Below are positions 10,000 through 20,386 of a stretch of DNA of 64,000 nucleotides, piece after piece (within the stretch, counting starts at the first letter, position 1; each line of letters opens with the position of its first letter). The stretch is from positions 21,792,082 to 21,856,081 of the forward strand of contig NC_067207.1 of the NCBI RefSeq assembly GCF_026262505.1, written 5' to 3'. The stretch is from Trichomonas vaginalis G3 (Eukaryota > Parabasalia > Trichomonadida > Trichomonadidae). The notes below the pieces were generated by a model that saw only the letters and a list, made by a program, of their open reading frames with translations, was not told where the DNA came from and did not search any database. Both the position numbers and the translations under genes were made by a program.

Positions 10000-10408
10000 T
10001 TTATTTTTCAAGCTTGACTTCAGATGGCTCAGGTAGCTCTATAAGGTAAATTGCCTTGTCAAATCCTTCTGGCATTCCGAGTCCTTCCTTCCGACAGGAA
10101 AAAATTTTCCCGACAACTGGAAAAAATTTTCCCGACAACTGGAAAAAATTTTCCCGACAACTGGAAAAAATTTTCCTGTTGTTCGTCCGTAAACCATTCA
10201 AATTTTCGAAAATTGAGAACTTTTTGGTCGAACTTCAGAAAAAGTTTTTCCTTCCGACAGGAAAAAAATTTCCCGACAACTGGAAGAACTCTTCCTTCCG
10301 ACAGGACACAAACGGATGACTGACGTTCCTCTTCCTGAATGTCTTCCAAAGCCAGAAGAACCGACAGCCCCAGCACCACAACAGACTAAGACTAAACACT
10401 TACATTTT
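10000..10408. repeat. Spacer with 22-bp tandem repeats and palindromic tracts
   Basis: Between the KilA-N gene and the ATPase stop. Three to four units of AAAAAATTTTCCCGACAACTGG (22 bases, CGACAACTGG at 10111, 10133 and 10155), each containing a short A/T palindrome. CTTCCGACAGG is repeated around them. The phrase ATTTTTCAAGCTTGAC, the end of the ATPase gene read backward, occurs both at the left edge (about 10008) and at the ATPase stop (10402), so part of the spacer is a duplicated gene end. No gene supported. Confidence 0.65.
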
Positions 10409-11284
10409 TCAAGCTTGACTTTTTACAATTTGAACTTTGTTTGCGTAGATATGAATTCTGAAAGAAGTATGAGGGTCTTGTATGACTTTGTACTTCTCCC
10501 ATAGTTCATGTCTGTCAAACTTACCTGCCATGGACTCTTTCATAAGTTCCATGAAATCGTCTTCGGACAATCCGGGGAAAAGTATAATATCAGTAAGTAT
10601 TCTTTTAACATCCTTACTTAAACTCTTGGCTGTCTGTACACATATTACGACTGAAATGTTAAAGTGTCTGAGCTTCTTAAGAATTCGACACATGTCTTGT
10701 TCTCTATTCTTTAACAAAGGATGAGAGGCGAAATCATCTAAGATAAGAAGACATCTGTGAGGGTAAGTCTTCCAATCGTAAGATTGCAATTTCTTCGAAA
10801 TGTATTCTATCTCTTTCTGTTTGTTTCTGAAGTGTTTCTTCTCTAATATTCTCTGCATTTCCTCATTTGGGTCTTTAAACTTCGAATTGACATACTCATT
10901 TATAGCATTATACTTCAAAACTCTTCTTTGGTACTTCTTTATCCAATCTAACAACTCAGTATCCTTTATACATACTAACTTAGACTTCTTTATAATATCT
11001 TTGAACGAATTGACGGTTTGGTCAAATTGACCCGAAGTACTACAAATGACTACTAACTCATAGAATGGGTTCTTCTCATCTAGTTCTTGTTGTTGTGCAG
11101 CCATTTTAAGATAAGTGAAAGTCTTACCCGACCCAGGTGGTGCAATTAGACCTGTTATACCATTCTGAGCAAATAAGAACTTGTCATGTATGGGTTTTAT
11201 CTGAGCATTTTCTAACTTCCTCTTGTTCTTGTTTAAAACATTCTCAAATTTCTTGTCAATGTCAGCAAACTTTTTTTCTAACAT
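10409..11284 (-). CDS. A32-like genome-packaging ATPase (291 aa)
   Basis: Walker A is LIAPPGSGKT at about residues 46-55. Walker B is LLILDDF at about 179-185. A sensor-like VVICVQTAKSL follows. This order fits the FtsK/HerA-A32 packaging ATPases found in Polintons and large DNA viruses, which pump DNA into the capsid. I chose the ATG at 11284 (MLEKKFADIDKKF) because an A/T-rich divergent promoter lies just behind it. A longer in-frame extension would overlap the opposite-strand gene. Near-identical to 42245-43120 in copy B. Confidence 0.88.
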   Translation of the reverse strand: MLEKKFADIDKKFENVLNKNKRKLENAQIKPIHDKFLFAQNGITGLIAPPGSGKTFTYLKMAAQQQELDEKNPFYELVVICSTSGQFDQTVNSFKDIIKKSKLVCIKDTELLDWIKKYQRRVLKYNAINEYVNSKFKDPNEEMQRILEKKHFRNKQKEIEYISKKLQSYDWKTYPHRCLLILDDFASHPLLKNREQDMCRILKKLRHFNISVVICVQTAKSLSKDVKRILTDIILFPGLSEDDFMELMKESMAGKFDRHELWEKYKVIQDPHTSFRIHIYANKVQIVKSQA

Positions 11285-11320
11285 ATTTTTAGAAAAATTA
11301 AAATTTTTATCTTTTAGAAA
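11285..11320. promoter_or_regulatory. Divergent promoter between ATPase and the 148-aa gene
   Basis: Thirty-six bases, almost pure A/T (ATTTTTAGAAAAATTAAAAT and TTTTTATCTTTTAGAAA), separate the two divergent start codons. The same arrangement and sequence occur in copy B at 43121-43156. Both genes must be driven from this stretch. Confidence 0.55.
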
Positions 11321-11767
11321 ATGTCTAGCGATTTCGCTATCTATATTCGAGACAAGCTTTTCGACAGCAAAACATCTGTCGACCATAAAATCTTACATAG
11401 TGTAAACAAGAAAGGGGAATTTGTTCTAAAGTTCTGTTTCTGGGAATATGACAAGAACCATAAAACATTAAGCAGAGCAGTCTTAAAATTTGTCAATGAC
11501 AGACTTGTTGACAGAGATGACGCCTCTTGGAGAGATGAAGTCCAACAAAACTTCTTAGAATGCAAAGAAGACACATGCGCTGTTCTTGAAGATGAAATAG
11601 AAAACAGAATAGAAGAGCTATTAAATGACAAAGCACTTTTACATAAATATGGTTCTGAGAAATTTGACATAACTCCACCAGAAAAGAAGAAGAGAGAAAA
11701 GAAAGAAAAGAAAGTAGAAGAAGAGAAGAAAGAACCTGAACCAGAGAAAAAGAAATTTGACATGTAA
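11321..11767 (+). CDS. Conserved Polinton protein with Lys/Glu-rich tail (148 aa)
   Basis: Starts MSSDFAIYIRDKLF. The N-terminal about 115 residues look globular (FVLKFCFWEYDKNHKTL, then a helical FVNDRLVDRDDASW). The C-terminus is a charged low-complexity tail of Lys/Glu/Pro after DITPPEKKK. Family not recognised. It is divergent from the ATPase and convergent with the 139-residue gene. The tail length differs from copy B, as expected for a low-complexity repeat. Confidence 0.6.
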   Translation: MSSDFAIYIRDKLFDSKTSVDHKILHSVNKKGEFVLKFCFWEYDKNHKTLSRAVLKFVNDRLVDRDDASWRDEVQQNFLECKEDTCAVLEDEIENRIEELLNDKALLHKYGSEKFDITPPEKKKREKKEKKVEEEKKEPEPEKKKFDM

Positions 11768-11783
11768 AAATAAAATTTTATTT

Positions 11784-12203
11784 TTAGAACATTTCTGGGT
11801 CAATGTCAATGTTCTCTTCCTCTTTAGGAGCAAACACTGGCTTAGACTCTAAAATCTTTTTACCCAATTTACCTTGAACTTCTACAACTTTAGACTCATA
11901 ATATTCATAGTCGTCTGTCTTCTTTGGTTCATAAGGTATAACAAGTTTGTATGCTTTGCCTTCTTTAAGGTTTGAAAACCTTCTGTCAAAACTTTCTTTG
12001 ACTGTTAACAAACCTTCTATGTCTAAGTCTTCAAATTTCGCACCATTTTTAGTCACAATAGCAAACTTAACTGGTTCGATGTTCCAAACTTTGCTGAATG
12101 AAGACTTTTCAAAATGGTAGAAGTAAACATTCAAATATGTGAATGGGTCTAGTTCTTCTTTAAGTCCTGACATATACTTGTTTACTGAGATGAATTTTGT
12201 CAT
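11784..12203 (-). CDS. Conserved Polinton protein (139 aa), possible single-strand DNA-binding type
   Basis: Starts MTKFISVNKYMSGLKEELDP. It has alternating hydrophobic strands (YLNVYFYHF, VKFAIVTKNGAKF, AYKLVIPYE) and an acidic tail (PKEEENIDIDPEMF). The acidic C-terminus after a beta-rich core and its place beside the helicase would suit a single-stranded DNA-binding protein, but I see no diagnostic motif. The first protein of copy C (52848-53327) appears to be a distant homolog (FVTVNQLMNAL, VDVYFDDY, IKPIAFAF). The leader is an A/T-block, early type. Confidence 0.55.
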   Translation of the reverse strand: MTKFISVNKYMSGLKEELDPFTYLNVYFYHFEKSSFSKVWNIEPVKFAIVTKNGAKFEDLDIEGLLTVKESFDRRFSNLKEGKAYKLVIPYEPKKTDDYEYYESKVVEVQGKLGKKILESKPVFAPKEEENIDIDPEMF

Positions 12204-12240
12204 CTTTTCTATCGGATAAAAAAATATTTTTTTTTAAAAT

Positions 12241-13478
12241 TTACTCAGAAAAATTTTTCTTTGTATATACACCATTCTGTACGTCTAAAAGACTTTTGAC
12301 ATTTGCCAAGAATGTTCGTTTAGACGCTGTCATATAACCATATTCTTGACAATATTGTTTATACGAATCGTACAATGACCTTTCATCTAAACACTCAAAG
12401 TCAGTTTCATCTATGAACAGTTCATATACACTCTTGTTTGCTTCTAACAATGTTTGTCTCTCTTCGTATGTGGAATTTGTCTTGGATTGAACTTAGAAAT
12501 ATCTAATGTCATGAAATATGAGAACAAGTGGTTTGTAAAAGTCAGATGTCAAAGTTTCTGCTAAGTCGTTCAAAATATTCTGTATCTTGCATATGAGAAT
12601 CTTGACGTTCTGACAACTACATATCTTTCTGTCAGAACTTTCTAACTTCATCGGAACAGCATTGTTTGAAACCATAATGAAGTTTGCAACATTTTCACAA
12701 ACTCTTTGGTCTTTATACTTTCTTTCAACAACTCCAACTTTGTCTGTTATAAGACTCTTCAAAGCATCTGAGTTCAAAACTTTTGTTGTATCTATACTTT
12801 GAAGTTCGTTACATACTATAAGTTTCATATTCTCTATTGAAGAGTTAAATTTACCGCAGATGTTTTCTAAGTTTGTCATATTAGGGTTCGAATAGCCCTC
12901 TAACAGTTTGCATAAGATATCTGTAAAGAATGTGTTCTTACCTGTTCCTTGTTTTCCAATTATAATGAGAGCAGTTTCATTTTTAGCACTTGGATGTTGT
13001 AAGATGTTTGCAAACCAACATAAGATATTACTCATAGACTCTTTCGTTTCCATTGCATATAATTTCTTTGACATGGTCTAACCAAGCTTCTATAACATTT
13101 TCTTTCCATTCTACTTGTTCGTATTTATATCCAGTGAAGATAGAATAGAAGTTTGGAAGAAGGTGTATAGAACTTTATACCACGAACTGAAAAATCTTCA
13201 AGTTTTGACAAAAGATATCCCAAGCATCTAACATCTTCATGCAACTTGTACGACTTTTATTTTCTTAAGTTTCTGTTTACATTCTTGTTCTGAAACTATT
13301 GTCGCTTTAGGTTTGTTAAAGACTACATCCCATTCTTTCATAACATAACATTCTGGGGCAGAGTCAACATAAATGACTAAACGTTCAAATTCTCGACTGC
13401 TTTGTTATAGTCTCTAAATGGACACATATTTCTGAAGGCTTGGAAGTCATAAAAATCTGAAACATCTATTCTGTACAT
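12241..13478 (-). pseudogene. SF3 helicase (D5-like), broken copy
   Basis: Counterpart of the complete 411-residue helicase at 44356-45591. The superfamily 3 signature is present: Walker A IIIGKQGTGKN, Walker B KLIVCNELQS and motif C FIMVSNN. Role by family: replicative helicase acting with the polymerase. The region is broken. Confidence 0.8.
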
Positions 13479-13506
13479 TTTTATAAAAATAAAAAAAAAC
13501 ATTTTT

Positions 13507-14312
13507 TTATTCTTGACTTTGTTGTTGCATTTGTTCCATTTGTTGCATTTGTTGTTCTTGAGCTATTTGTTGTTGAAGTTGTTCTTGTAGTACAATACTT
13601 TCACCAGTTGCATCTTCCAATTCGAAACTTTCTCCGTCATTGACAAATACATAGGACATAAAAGTTTTACAGGAACAAAGTTTGCGTCAACTAAGGTTAA
13701 GTTTATGTTTGCTAAAGTGTTTGAGTTTACTAAAGCTGAAAACTCTGCATTCGAATGAACAATAGGCAAACCAGCAGAGAATGTGTTGTTTATACGCATA
13801 AGTATCTTTTGGTCATAGTAGTTTCTGTCGACATTCGAATAACACTTTGAACCTAAGTTTTGAAACAATATATAAAATAGGTTGTACTTAAAGTCAATGG
13901 AACAGACAAACCTTGTATGACACTTTTCCTGTTATAGGAAACTGTTGGTAGTAAAAACCAATATAAGTTTTGTATTATAGCTCATATTGTTTATAGTAAA
14001 CTCAGTCGGACATCCAAACATAATGAAACCTGCTCTAGTTGCAGCACATGTTACACCCGTACTTAAAGTATTAAATAAGTCAACAAAACCTGTTGGTGGT
14101 ATATCTGAGTAAGTATCTTCAAAGGAGTATTTTTTACCATTCACAACAATAAAATCTTCTGGTGTCAAAAGAGCAAAACAGGCTTTAGTCGTCATTGTGT
14201 TTAAGGTTAGTTTACAATATCGTCCTTGAGGACTTTGTAAGTTTGTTGTTATAGAATTATATGACTCAGGGTTTTTAGTCGTAATAGTATAAACCATTAT
14301 GTCTTCTGCCAT
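13507..14312 (-). pseudogene. Minor capsid (penton-like) protein, broken copy
   Basis: Begins MAEDIMVYTITTKNPESYNS and proceeds with beta-strand-rich sequence (CKLTLNTMTTKACFALL, FIVVNGKKYSF). The later part has a Polinton penton-like stretch (LANINLTLVDANFVPVKL), and the region closes with a glutamine-rich tail. A beta-rich protein next to the major capsid gene, ending in strand pairs around I-LxDANxxPV, matches the single-jelly-roll minor capsid protein of Polintons. Family assignment is moderate. Broken, as is the B copy. Confidence 0.6.
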
Positions 14313-14316
14313 TTAC

Positions 14317-14897
14317 TTAGCAAATAAATTTTAATGAAATGTTGTGGTCGTCAAATATTTTTATAACGTCTGGGAAACTATATTTTAAGTTCAACGTTTC
14401 ACCTCCTTTCATAACGTATATCTTGTCAATGACATTATATGAAACACCACAGCAACTAATGTCGGGTTCTATTTCTTTGATGTTTATATCGTCTGCCTCT
14501 GTCAAAAGTTTCAATAGTTCTTTCAAAACTTCATGAGGTGCAATGACATATGAGTTCACTTTTACAGGGTTGTGTTCGACCAAGTTTAACATTATACCTA
14601 AAGCTTGACAAATCTTCTCCTGAGTTTTAAGTTTGTCTTTCAGTTGTTGGTAGTCGTTTCGAATATCTGCAACAGAACTTAAGTCTCTGCTAACTTCAGG
14701 ATATGTTGGTTGTTCTTTTACAGGAACTATTGTTATACCATCTTCGTCTTCGTATGGTTTCCCCATTCAACATCTCTGTCTTTGACATTGACAACAACAC
14801 TTTGACTGTTTGTTTGAGTTGGTGAATTTAACTTCACATCTGCCACCGCCATTAAACCTTTTGAAACACTTACGCTTCTATTTTTCGGAAATGACAT
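14317..14897 (-). pseudogene. SCCG-motif virion-associated protein, broken copy
   Basis: Starts MSFPKNRSVSVSKGLM. The C-terminal half has DISCCGVSYNVIDKIYVMKG and a DVIKIFDDHNISLKF end. Copy C encodes a distant homolog (57843-58496, 217 aa) with VSCCGTVAKINPIKDI in the same place, so this is a conserved core gene across two Polinton lineages. The leader is of late type (TTTTTTATTCTAAGTAAA). Function unknown. Its place among capsid genes suggests a virion role. Confidence 0.55.
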
Positions 14898-14914
14898 TTT
14901 ACTTAGAATAAAAA

Positions 14915-15336
14915 ATGGACGTATTTGAGTATCTCTTCGAATTGAAGCAAAACAAAGTTTACACACACACAAACAATACAAATACATTGACAGAATAGTT
15001 CTTTATACAAACAATGGAAAATGTTATAGAATAGCAATATTTGCTGAACCTAAATATTTTCATAAAGCAAAGAAAGTTGGTATAACTGAAATGGTGAAAG
15101 TTCTTGAAGCAGACAAAAATATAACTTCAAAACTGACCGATATTTCTAAAGGAAAGTTTATAATACAATATTATGTCAAAACTGGCGTACTGTCAATATT
15201 TGACGGAGAGAAGTCAGTTCAAGAACAACTTACTGACCTGCTGCCAAAATCTGCTCGATGGAAGCTGTCGTTATGCCAATCTGAGGAGCCCCAGCAGGTT
15301 TCATCGAACGAATCTTCAAAAGAGCATCTTCCGTGA
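14915..15336 (+). pseudogene. Small gene convergent with the major capsid gene, broken copy
   Basis: Reading begins MDVFEYLFELKQ, divergent from the SCCG gene by 17 bases. Later sequence includes MVKVLEADKNITSKLTD and GVLSIFDGEKSVQEQLTD. Its 3' end overlaps the end of the capsid gene on the other strand. Small soluble protein, family unknown. The same layout lies in copy B at 47021-47345. Confidence 0.45.
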
Positions 15337-16837
15337 AAAGTGCTATTGGTTTTGTAAACTTCTTTGCTTTCAATTCATCTGGACCGTCTCTGTCACCAGT
15401 ATATTGTATTTGAACTGTACCAACAGTTGAAATACCACCCATAAAGTCTTCTGAGTCAGCAAATGGAATGCCAAGCCAAAAGTTTGAACGGTCTCTATTT
15501 GTATATTGAGTTTTTTGACCTCCTGTATGAGTCCATACTTTCACATATGGCATAATAGAACTTTGCATTTCAGGGTTAATGGTTGTTGTGAAGTTGTTGT
15601 TAAAGTTCATAGCATCTAATGTCAAGTTGTATGACCTCATATCTTCAACTGTAGAATATTCTTCTCTTGGATAATATTTGCCATCTATGTTTATATGATA
15701 TTTAATACCAGGGTTGTAGAAACAAGAATAGTCATTTATAGTTCGTCTGAACAGTACAAACATAGTATCTGCATGTTTCATTGCAGTTGTTAAGGCAATA
15801 TCTGTTCTTGCACCTGGGTCAGCACTTTGGTTTCCAACTTCACCTGCAAAGTCTTTGACAGATATTTGGTGTATAGGGAACATAAGTGGAACTGCAATAT
15901 ATTTGGCAGCTAAAGCATTTGAAATATCTGGGTCCAACATATAGACTGCAAGTCTGCTTTCTATTCTCTTGCATTCAAATTTTTCGCATGTGAACTTAAC
16001 TGGGTCCCAAGCATCTCCAGCAGCATTGAAATAATAGTTTACTTCAGTGTTGAGGTTTGAGAAACCAAAGTCTAAGTCAACTTTGTCTTTGCAAAATTCG
16101 GCGAATGACGTTTTATTTGTTCCCTTTACGTCTGTAAGAGTGAATGGGTCTTGTGTTGGTGCAATGACTAAGTTATTTTTGCTTGGAGTAAGTTCAATAG
16201 AAATTTTTCCTGCCCAGTTTGGCAAGTATCTTAAAAACCTGAAGATGAGGAAAGATGACAAAGGAACTCTAAGTTTCAGTTTTACTTTAGTGGCAGCAGT
16301 TCCATCTGAACCAGAAAGGTTAACATAAACTCCTGGAACGTTAGGGTCAAGTCTTCTTATTTTCTCAATAGTTGCATACTGGTCTGTTTGTTCTCTAGCT
16401 TGTGGTTGTACTGAGTTTCTCAAAGCGAACCATTCATAGTTTGCCCATGTTACTGTTTGAACTAAGTCAGAGTTAGAATATATCTTATATCCCATGAAAA
16501 CTTCTGGAGCATATTGGTATCCGACATAGAAAATTCCATTGCAACCTTTCTTGTCAGACAACTTGGCAGAAGGTTTTATTTCAATGTCTTGTTCCACGTA
16601 TAAGAATGAGTTGTCAATAGAAATATATATGAACCTGTCGCAAGCAATATCTACTGTTGTTGAAGAACCTTCTCCAAACTCACCTACGTTTCCATAAGAA
16701 ACAGCAGTTGTATATTCGTAAGTTCCAGGAACTATTTCTGACCTTCTAATGGCATTGTCGCATTCGTTATACCATTCGGAAACATTTCCATTCATGGCAT
16801 CCAAAACTGTTGGCGTTATATTCTGAGCGGCGTACAT
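15230..16837 (-). CDS. Major capsid protein, double jelly-roll type (535 aa)
   Basis: Polinton major capsid features: N-terminal MYAAQNITPTVLDAMNGN, then DNSFLYVEQDIEI, and the hallmark block VPLSSFLIFRFLRYLPNWAG followed by KISIELTPSKNNLVIAP (about residues 200-240). The central ipL-fl-F...LP...g-l-iel pattern marks the first jelly-roll, and a second beta-rich half follows to the end. Length (535) fits Polinton/virophage capsids. Forms the icosahedral shell. The start at 16837 is preceded by ATATTTTTACCCATATGAA, a late-type leader. Confidence 0.85.
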   Translation of the reverse strand: MYAAQNITPTVLDAMNGNVSEWYNECDNAIRRSEIVPGTYEYTTAVSYGNVGEFGEGSSTTVDIACDRFIYISIDNSFLYVEQDIEIKPSAKLSDKKGCNGIFYVGYQYAPEVFMGYKIYSNSDLVQTVTWANYEWFALRNSVQPQAREQTDQYATIEKIRRLDPNVPGVYVNLSGSDGTAATKVKLKLRVPLSSFLIFRFLRYLPNWAGKISIELTPSKNNLVIAPTQDPFTLTDVKGTNKTSFAEFCKDKVDLDFGFSNLNTEVNYYFNAAGDAWDPVKFTCEKFECKRIESRLAVYMLDPDISNALAAKYIAVPLMFPIHQISVKDFAGEVGNQSADPGARTDIALTTAMKHADTMFVLFRRTINDYSCFYNPGIKYHINIDGKYYPREEYSTVEDMRSYNLTLDAMNFNNNFTTTINPEMQSSIMPYVKVWTHTGGQKTQYTNRDRSNFWLGIPFADSEDFMGGISTVGTVQIQYTGDRDGPDELKAKKFTKPIALFTEDALLKIRSMKPAGAPQIGITTASIEQILAAGQ

Positions 16838-16860
16838 TTCATATGGGTAAAAATATAGAA
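16838..16860 (-). promoter_or_regulatory. Late-type promoter before the major capsid gene
   Basis: Reads (minus strand) TATATTTTTACCCATATGAA before the ATG. The TTTTTAC core about 12-18 bases upstream is the same as before the 133-aa (1470), 286-aa (4977) and pVI-like (29545) genes. Copy B has a near-identical leader at 48938-48960. Confidence 0.5.
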
Positions 16861-16869
16861 TAGTTGGAT

Positions 16870-18888
16870 TTATGTGTCATAATAGAACCCACTCGGACCA
16901 AGCTTTACTTTCTTCCTGACTGAGTTTTTAACTCTTCTTTTTCCTTCATTGCCACTACTTTCACTAGATGAAGTTACTTCTTCACTACTTTCACTTTGTT
17001 CTACTCTTCTCTTCTTCTTTGGTGTCGCTTTTGGTAACTTGCCCTCTGCTTCAAGTTGTAGCATCTTTGCCTCATGTTCACCTAGTATGTTGTAAATTTC
17101 CCATGTCCTTTTTGCCTTTGGGCTCTGGTCGCCCATCTCAGGTAACATATATCCTAGAAAGATTTTGTCATAGTTTGTATTTGAGTCTTCGCGTATTGTT
17201 TGCATGACTCTTTCCTGAGTTTCCGGTTCAAGCTCTTCAAACAGAGCTTGTCCATATGGAATAAGCTCGTTTCCAAATATATGTTTTTGTAGTCATTCTG
17301 GTTTTCTTTCCATGTTACCAATAATATCTTTTGTGAATGGGAAAGCTTTTACCCAATGTTTCAGTCTTGCGTCATTTATTTCTGTAGTTGGTTTTATTTT
17401 GTCAAGGAACATGTTTTTCAATACTAACATTTCATTTGGTACTGTCCATTTGAGTTTTCTTAAATATTCATCCCTTCTCGGTTCATTGTCTGCAAAGTAA
17501 GTTTTTATGACATTTTGTAAACTTTCGTTTGCAAGGTCATGTACAATAGGTTCTCTTCCTTCTCTCTCCCTAACTCTCTTTCTAAACTCTTCACCAAATA
17601 TACCATCTCTATGGTTCTGTGTAGTTCTTTGAGATAAATGTTTTAGAACGTCAGGTGTTATATTTCCATCAGCCATGTTCATTTCATACTGGTCCAAAAT
17701 ATCTGCATGTTTCATATCTTTCAATGGCATTAAAGCCGCGCTTAAAATACCAGCTATATCTGGTTCACCATTCACTTCCATTGCGTCTACAACTTCTTGG
17801 AATTGTGGTTGTAAGTTTATGAACCACCTATCCGGATTAGCTTTATGACCCCATCTCATTGTAGTTCCATAGTCTGCAGAAACAAAAGTAGGTTTGTTTC
17901 CATCTTGGTTAGGTTCTGAATGAACTTTAAACAATGTTTCATTTCTATATGTTTTGTTGAAATTTAACCTTTTATTTTCACCGAGTTCAGCCAAAGATTG
18001 AACGTTATATGGTCGTAAGTAAAAAGGGTTGTTGTATTTGCGTACATTTTCTTTCAGTACTTCCATTCTATGCTGAATATTTTCATCTGGTGTTGGAGTC
18101 TTTTGTATGTCGGCAAACATTTTTCGATATTCTTCTACTATGTCAGCCGAATTTTTTTTAGACTCTTGGAAAGATTCCATATTCACCTCATACTCTTGTT
18201 GAGGGTCAAGATTTTTCGGCTGTTCCAAATCTTCATCTAGTTCTGTGAAGTTAGTTTCCAAAGGAGGGACTTGTTCGTTTCCTTCAGGCTCTTCTAGCTG
18301 TTGTTGCTGAACTATTTCTTCCATGTCTGGTTGTATCTGAACTTCTTCCTGTGGAGTTTCTTGTACCTCATCTGCTGGCATTTCATATATTCCGAGACCG
18401 TTTTTAACAAGTTCCCTATCTAAGTCATCCGGACTCATAAACCTTTCTTCTTTCGTTCCGTCTCTATTTTTTACGCGTTTCATGAAGAGAGTTGAATTGT
18501 CATTTAGCTCTGACACCAAATATCTCGGAGTAAATTCGTTCATGTCATTTGGATGATATGCTATTAAATCATATCCCTTAGCGAGCTTGTATTTTCCAGG
18601 TTTGAAATTATATCCCATTTGGTGCTGAACCATAAAGCTAAATAGGTTCGGGTCAGTATTTCCTTCCTTGAACTTTCTAATAGCTTCTTTATATCTGTCA
18701 CTAAAGTCAAGAGTATCTGGGTAACCATAATCTTCCTTAAGCATTTTTAAGAATTCTTGGTTTCCTTGTTCTCTACTTCTTTTATGTCCTTGCTCTGTTT
18801 GTGGTTGTTGTTGTGCAGGGTTTTGAACTGTTGGTTGCTGTGCTTCTCTTGGAGGGTTTGGTGGTATATAAGTTCCACCAGCTGGCAC
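16870..18888 (-). pseudogene. Large structural-type protein with Glu/Gln-rich middle, broken copy
   Basis: A long gene between the coiled-coil gene and the capsid gene. Early part: proline/glutamine-rich, then GHKRSREQGNQEFLKMLK and a folded block (YNFKPGKYKLAKGYDLIAYH). Middle: acidic and glutamine-rich. Late: a helical block (LKWTVPNEMLVLKNMFLDKI) and a strongly basic serine-rich tail ending GPSGFYYDT. Probably an internal virion protein. No family recognised. The start is uncertain. B counterpart at 48970-51001. Confidence 0.55.
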
Positions 18889-18947
18889 ATATGTTCCATC
18901 TGCAGCATAATGTCCTACCTGACTTTTCGTTCTTAAGAAAGCATTTA

Positions 18948-20039
18948 CTAGGTCTGTTTGGTCTGTTGTAACTCTTTTTCTTGACTTTCCACAACAGTTG
19001 CTCTAACGGCGTCATAGGCACTTTGAACTGCCTGTCTCGTTGCTGCATCTGTTATTTTCGTCATATTTTGTGCTACTTCTCTTAACTCTTTGTCGAAACC
19101 TTCAGACTTCAGTTTCTTTCCAGATGAGAAGTCGTTCACTAGTTTCACCTTACTATGAAGAGCTTCGAAGGCGTTCTTAAAGTCAGCATTCATTAAAGCT
19201 TCATTTGAACTGTCTTCATCCGCTTGTATTTTTGTCCTTATTGACCCTATAAGTTGGGCTGCTTTAGCGTTGGCTTGGGCATCTAACCAGTCATTATTAG
19301 CTTTTATATATTCTGCGCTTTTCATTGCCTTTTGCATGGCTGCGTCGTTATTTTTACTTTCTTGCGCTAAGTTTTCATACTGTACGGTTTGGTTTTGCAA
19401 CTGTAAAAGTTTTTCTGCCTTTACATTTGCTTCAACTTCTTTTTTATACTCATCGCTATCCATATATGTCTTCAGGGCTTTTTGTTTTATTTCTTCATCT
19501 TTCAGTACTTTATATTGAGTAGTATGGTTTTTCAAATTTAAAACATCTTGTTCCATTTTTGCTACTTCTGCTGCTTTTTCTGACACTTTTTTCGCATATT
19601 GCTCTGTACTTAGTTCTTTCAGTTGTTCTTCTTTCTTCTTTTTCTCTACGTTTAACTCATTGAGTTTCTTTGTGTGTCTGTCATATTCTAGTTTCTTTTC
19701 GTTTTCACTTATTTGTTTCTGTATGTCTATGTTTGACTTTTTGACATCTGTTATTTGATTTTTGAGTGAACTCAAATTCATTTGACTTTGAGGGTTATAG
19801 GCTGTTCCGTCTGCAGCTCCACCATAGCCTGCCATTTTCGCTAAAAGTGCCGCTCTTAAACCTCCACTCTGTGCACCAATAACTCGGTTTAAAAGCATAG
19901 GGTTGCTTGACATTTGTTGCAACATAGTGGGGTCATTCATCATTTGTTGTTGCAACTGTTGTTGTGGTGTCAGTTTTACTATTGGATGTTTCAATGCTCT
20001 CTTCCTCTTACGTATATTCTTACGTAGCTTACGTGGCAT
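18948..20039 (-). CDS. Long coiled-coil protein with very basic N-terminus (363 aa)
   Basis: The N-terminus MPRKLRKNIRKRKRALKHP is arginine/lysine-rich, as in DNA-condensing core proteins. A Gln-Met-rich stretch follows (QQQLQQQMMNDPTML), then about 250 residues of coiled coil (IQKQISENEKKLEYDRHTKK and onward). Last virion gene before the terminal repeat. The leader is CTTTTTAACTTCACTTAAA, late type. Inference: internal scaffold or core protein binding the packaged DNA. The B counterpart (51050-52137) is broken. Confidence 0.6.
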   Translation of the reverse strand: MPRKLRKNIRKRKRALKHPIVKLTPQQQLQQQMMNDPTMLQQMSSNPMLLNRVIGAQSGGLRAALLAKMAGYGGAADGTAYNPQSQMNLSSLKNQITDVKKSNIDIQKQISENEKKLEYDRHTKKLNELNVEKKKKEEQLKELSTEQYAKKVSEKAAEVAKMEQDVLNLKNHTTQYKVLKDEEIKQKALKTYMDSDEYKKEVEANVKAEKLLQLQNQTVQYENLAQESKNNDAAMQKAMKSAEYIKANNDWLDAQANAKAAQLIGSIRTKIQADEDSSNEALMNADFKNAFEALHSKVKLVNDFSSGKKLKSEGFDKELREVAQNMTKITDAATRQAVQSAYDAVRATVVESQEKELQQTKQT

Positions 20040-20040
20040 T

Positions 20041-20256
20041 TTAAGTGAAGTTAAAAAGCGGTTTTTGACAGATGTTTATATGACACTTTCTCCGGTTTAT
20101 AGGACCTCTCTCATATTCTATCTTGTCATATCTAAACTCATAGTCATGTATGTCCTCTAACCATCTCATAACGGTTTCCAAACCACTTTTATCGGATGTA
20201 AAGTAAAAACATGGATGGTTATGTAAAACGTCTAAAGTTTCTAAAGAGTCTCTCAA
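20041..20256 (-). pseudogene. Fragment of the adenine methylase gene next to the right terminus
   Basis: Encodes the last about 70 residues of the D12-class methylase (LETLDVLHNHPCFYFTSDKS and onward) almost identically to 28798-28990 of copy B, where the complete gene lies near the LEFT end. In copy A the piece sits beside the RIGHT terminal repeat in the orientation expected for an inverted copy of the left end. It is a partial gene only. Confidence 0.8.
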
Positions 20257-20386
20257 AGTATACTTCCTTGGAACGCCCGTAACTTTTCCTGTAGCGACGA
20301 TAGACCCTTACTTGTCCGGACATAGTTATACTATTTTGAGCGCTCTACAAAAAAAGTCAACAGCGACGACTCTCAAAAATTTTTAT

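Noticed and set aside
10001-10379. Overlapping frames on both strands rich in FFPVVGKIFS or RQEKIFPTTGKNF
   Set aside because: Translations of the 22-bp A/T palindromic repeats. Not conserved in frame in copy B.
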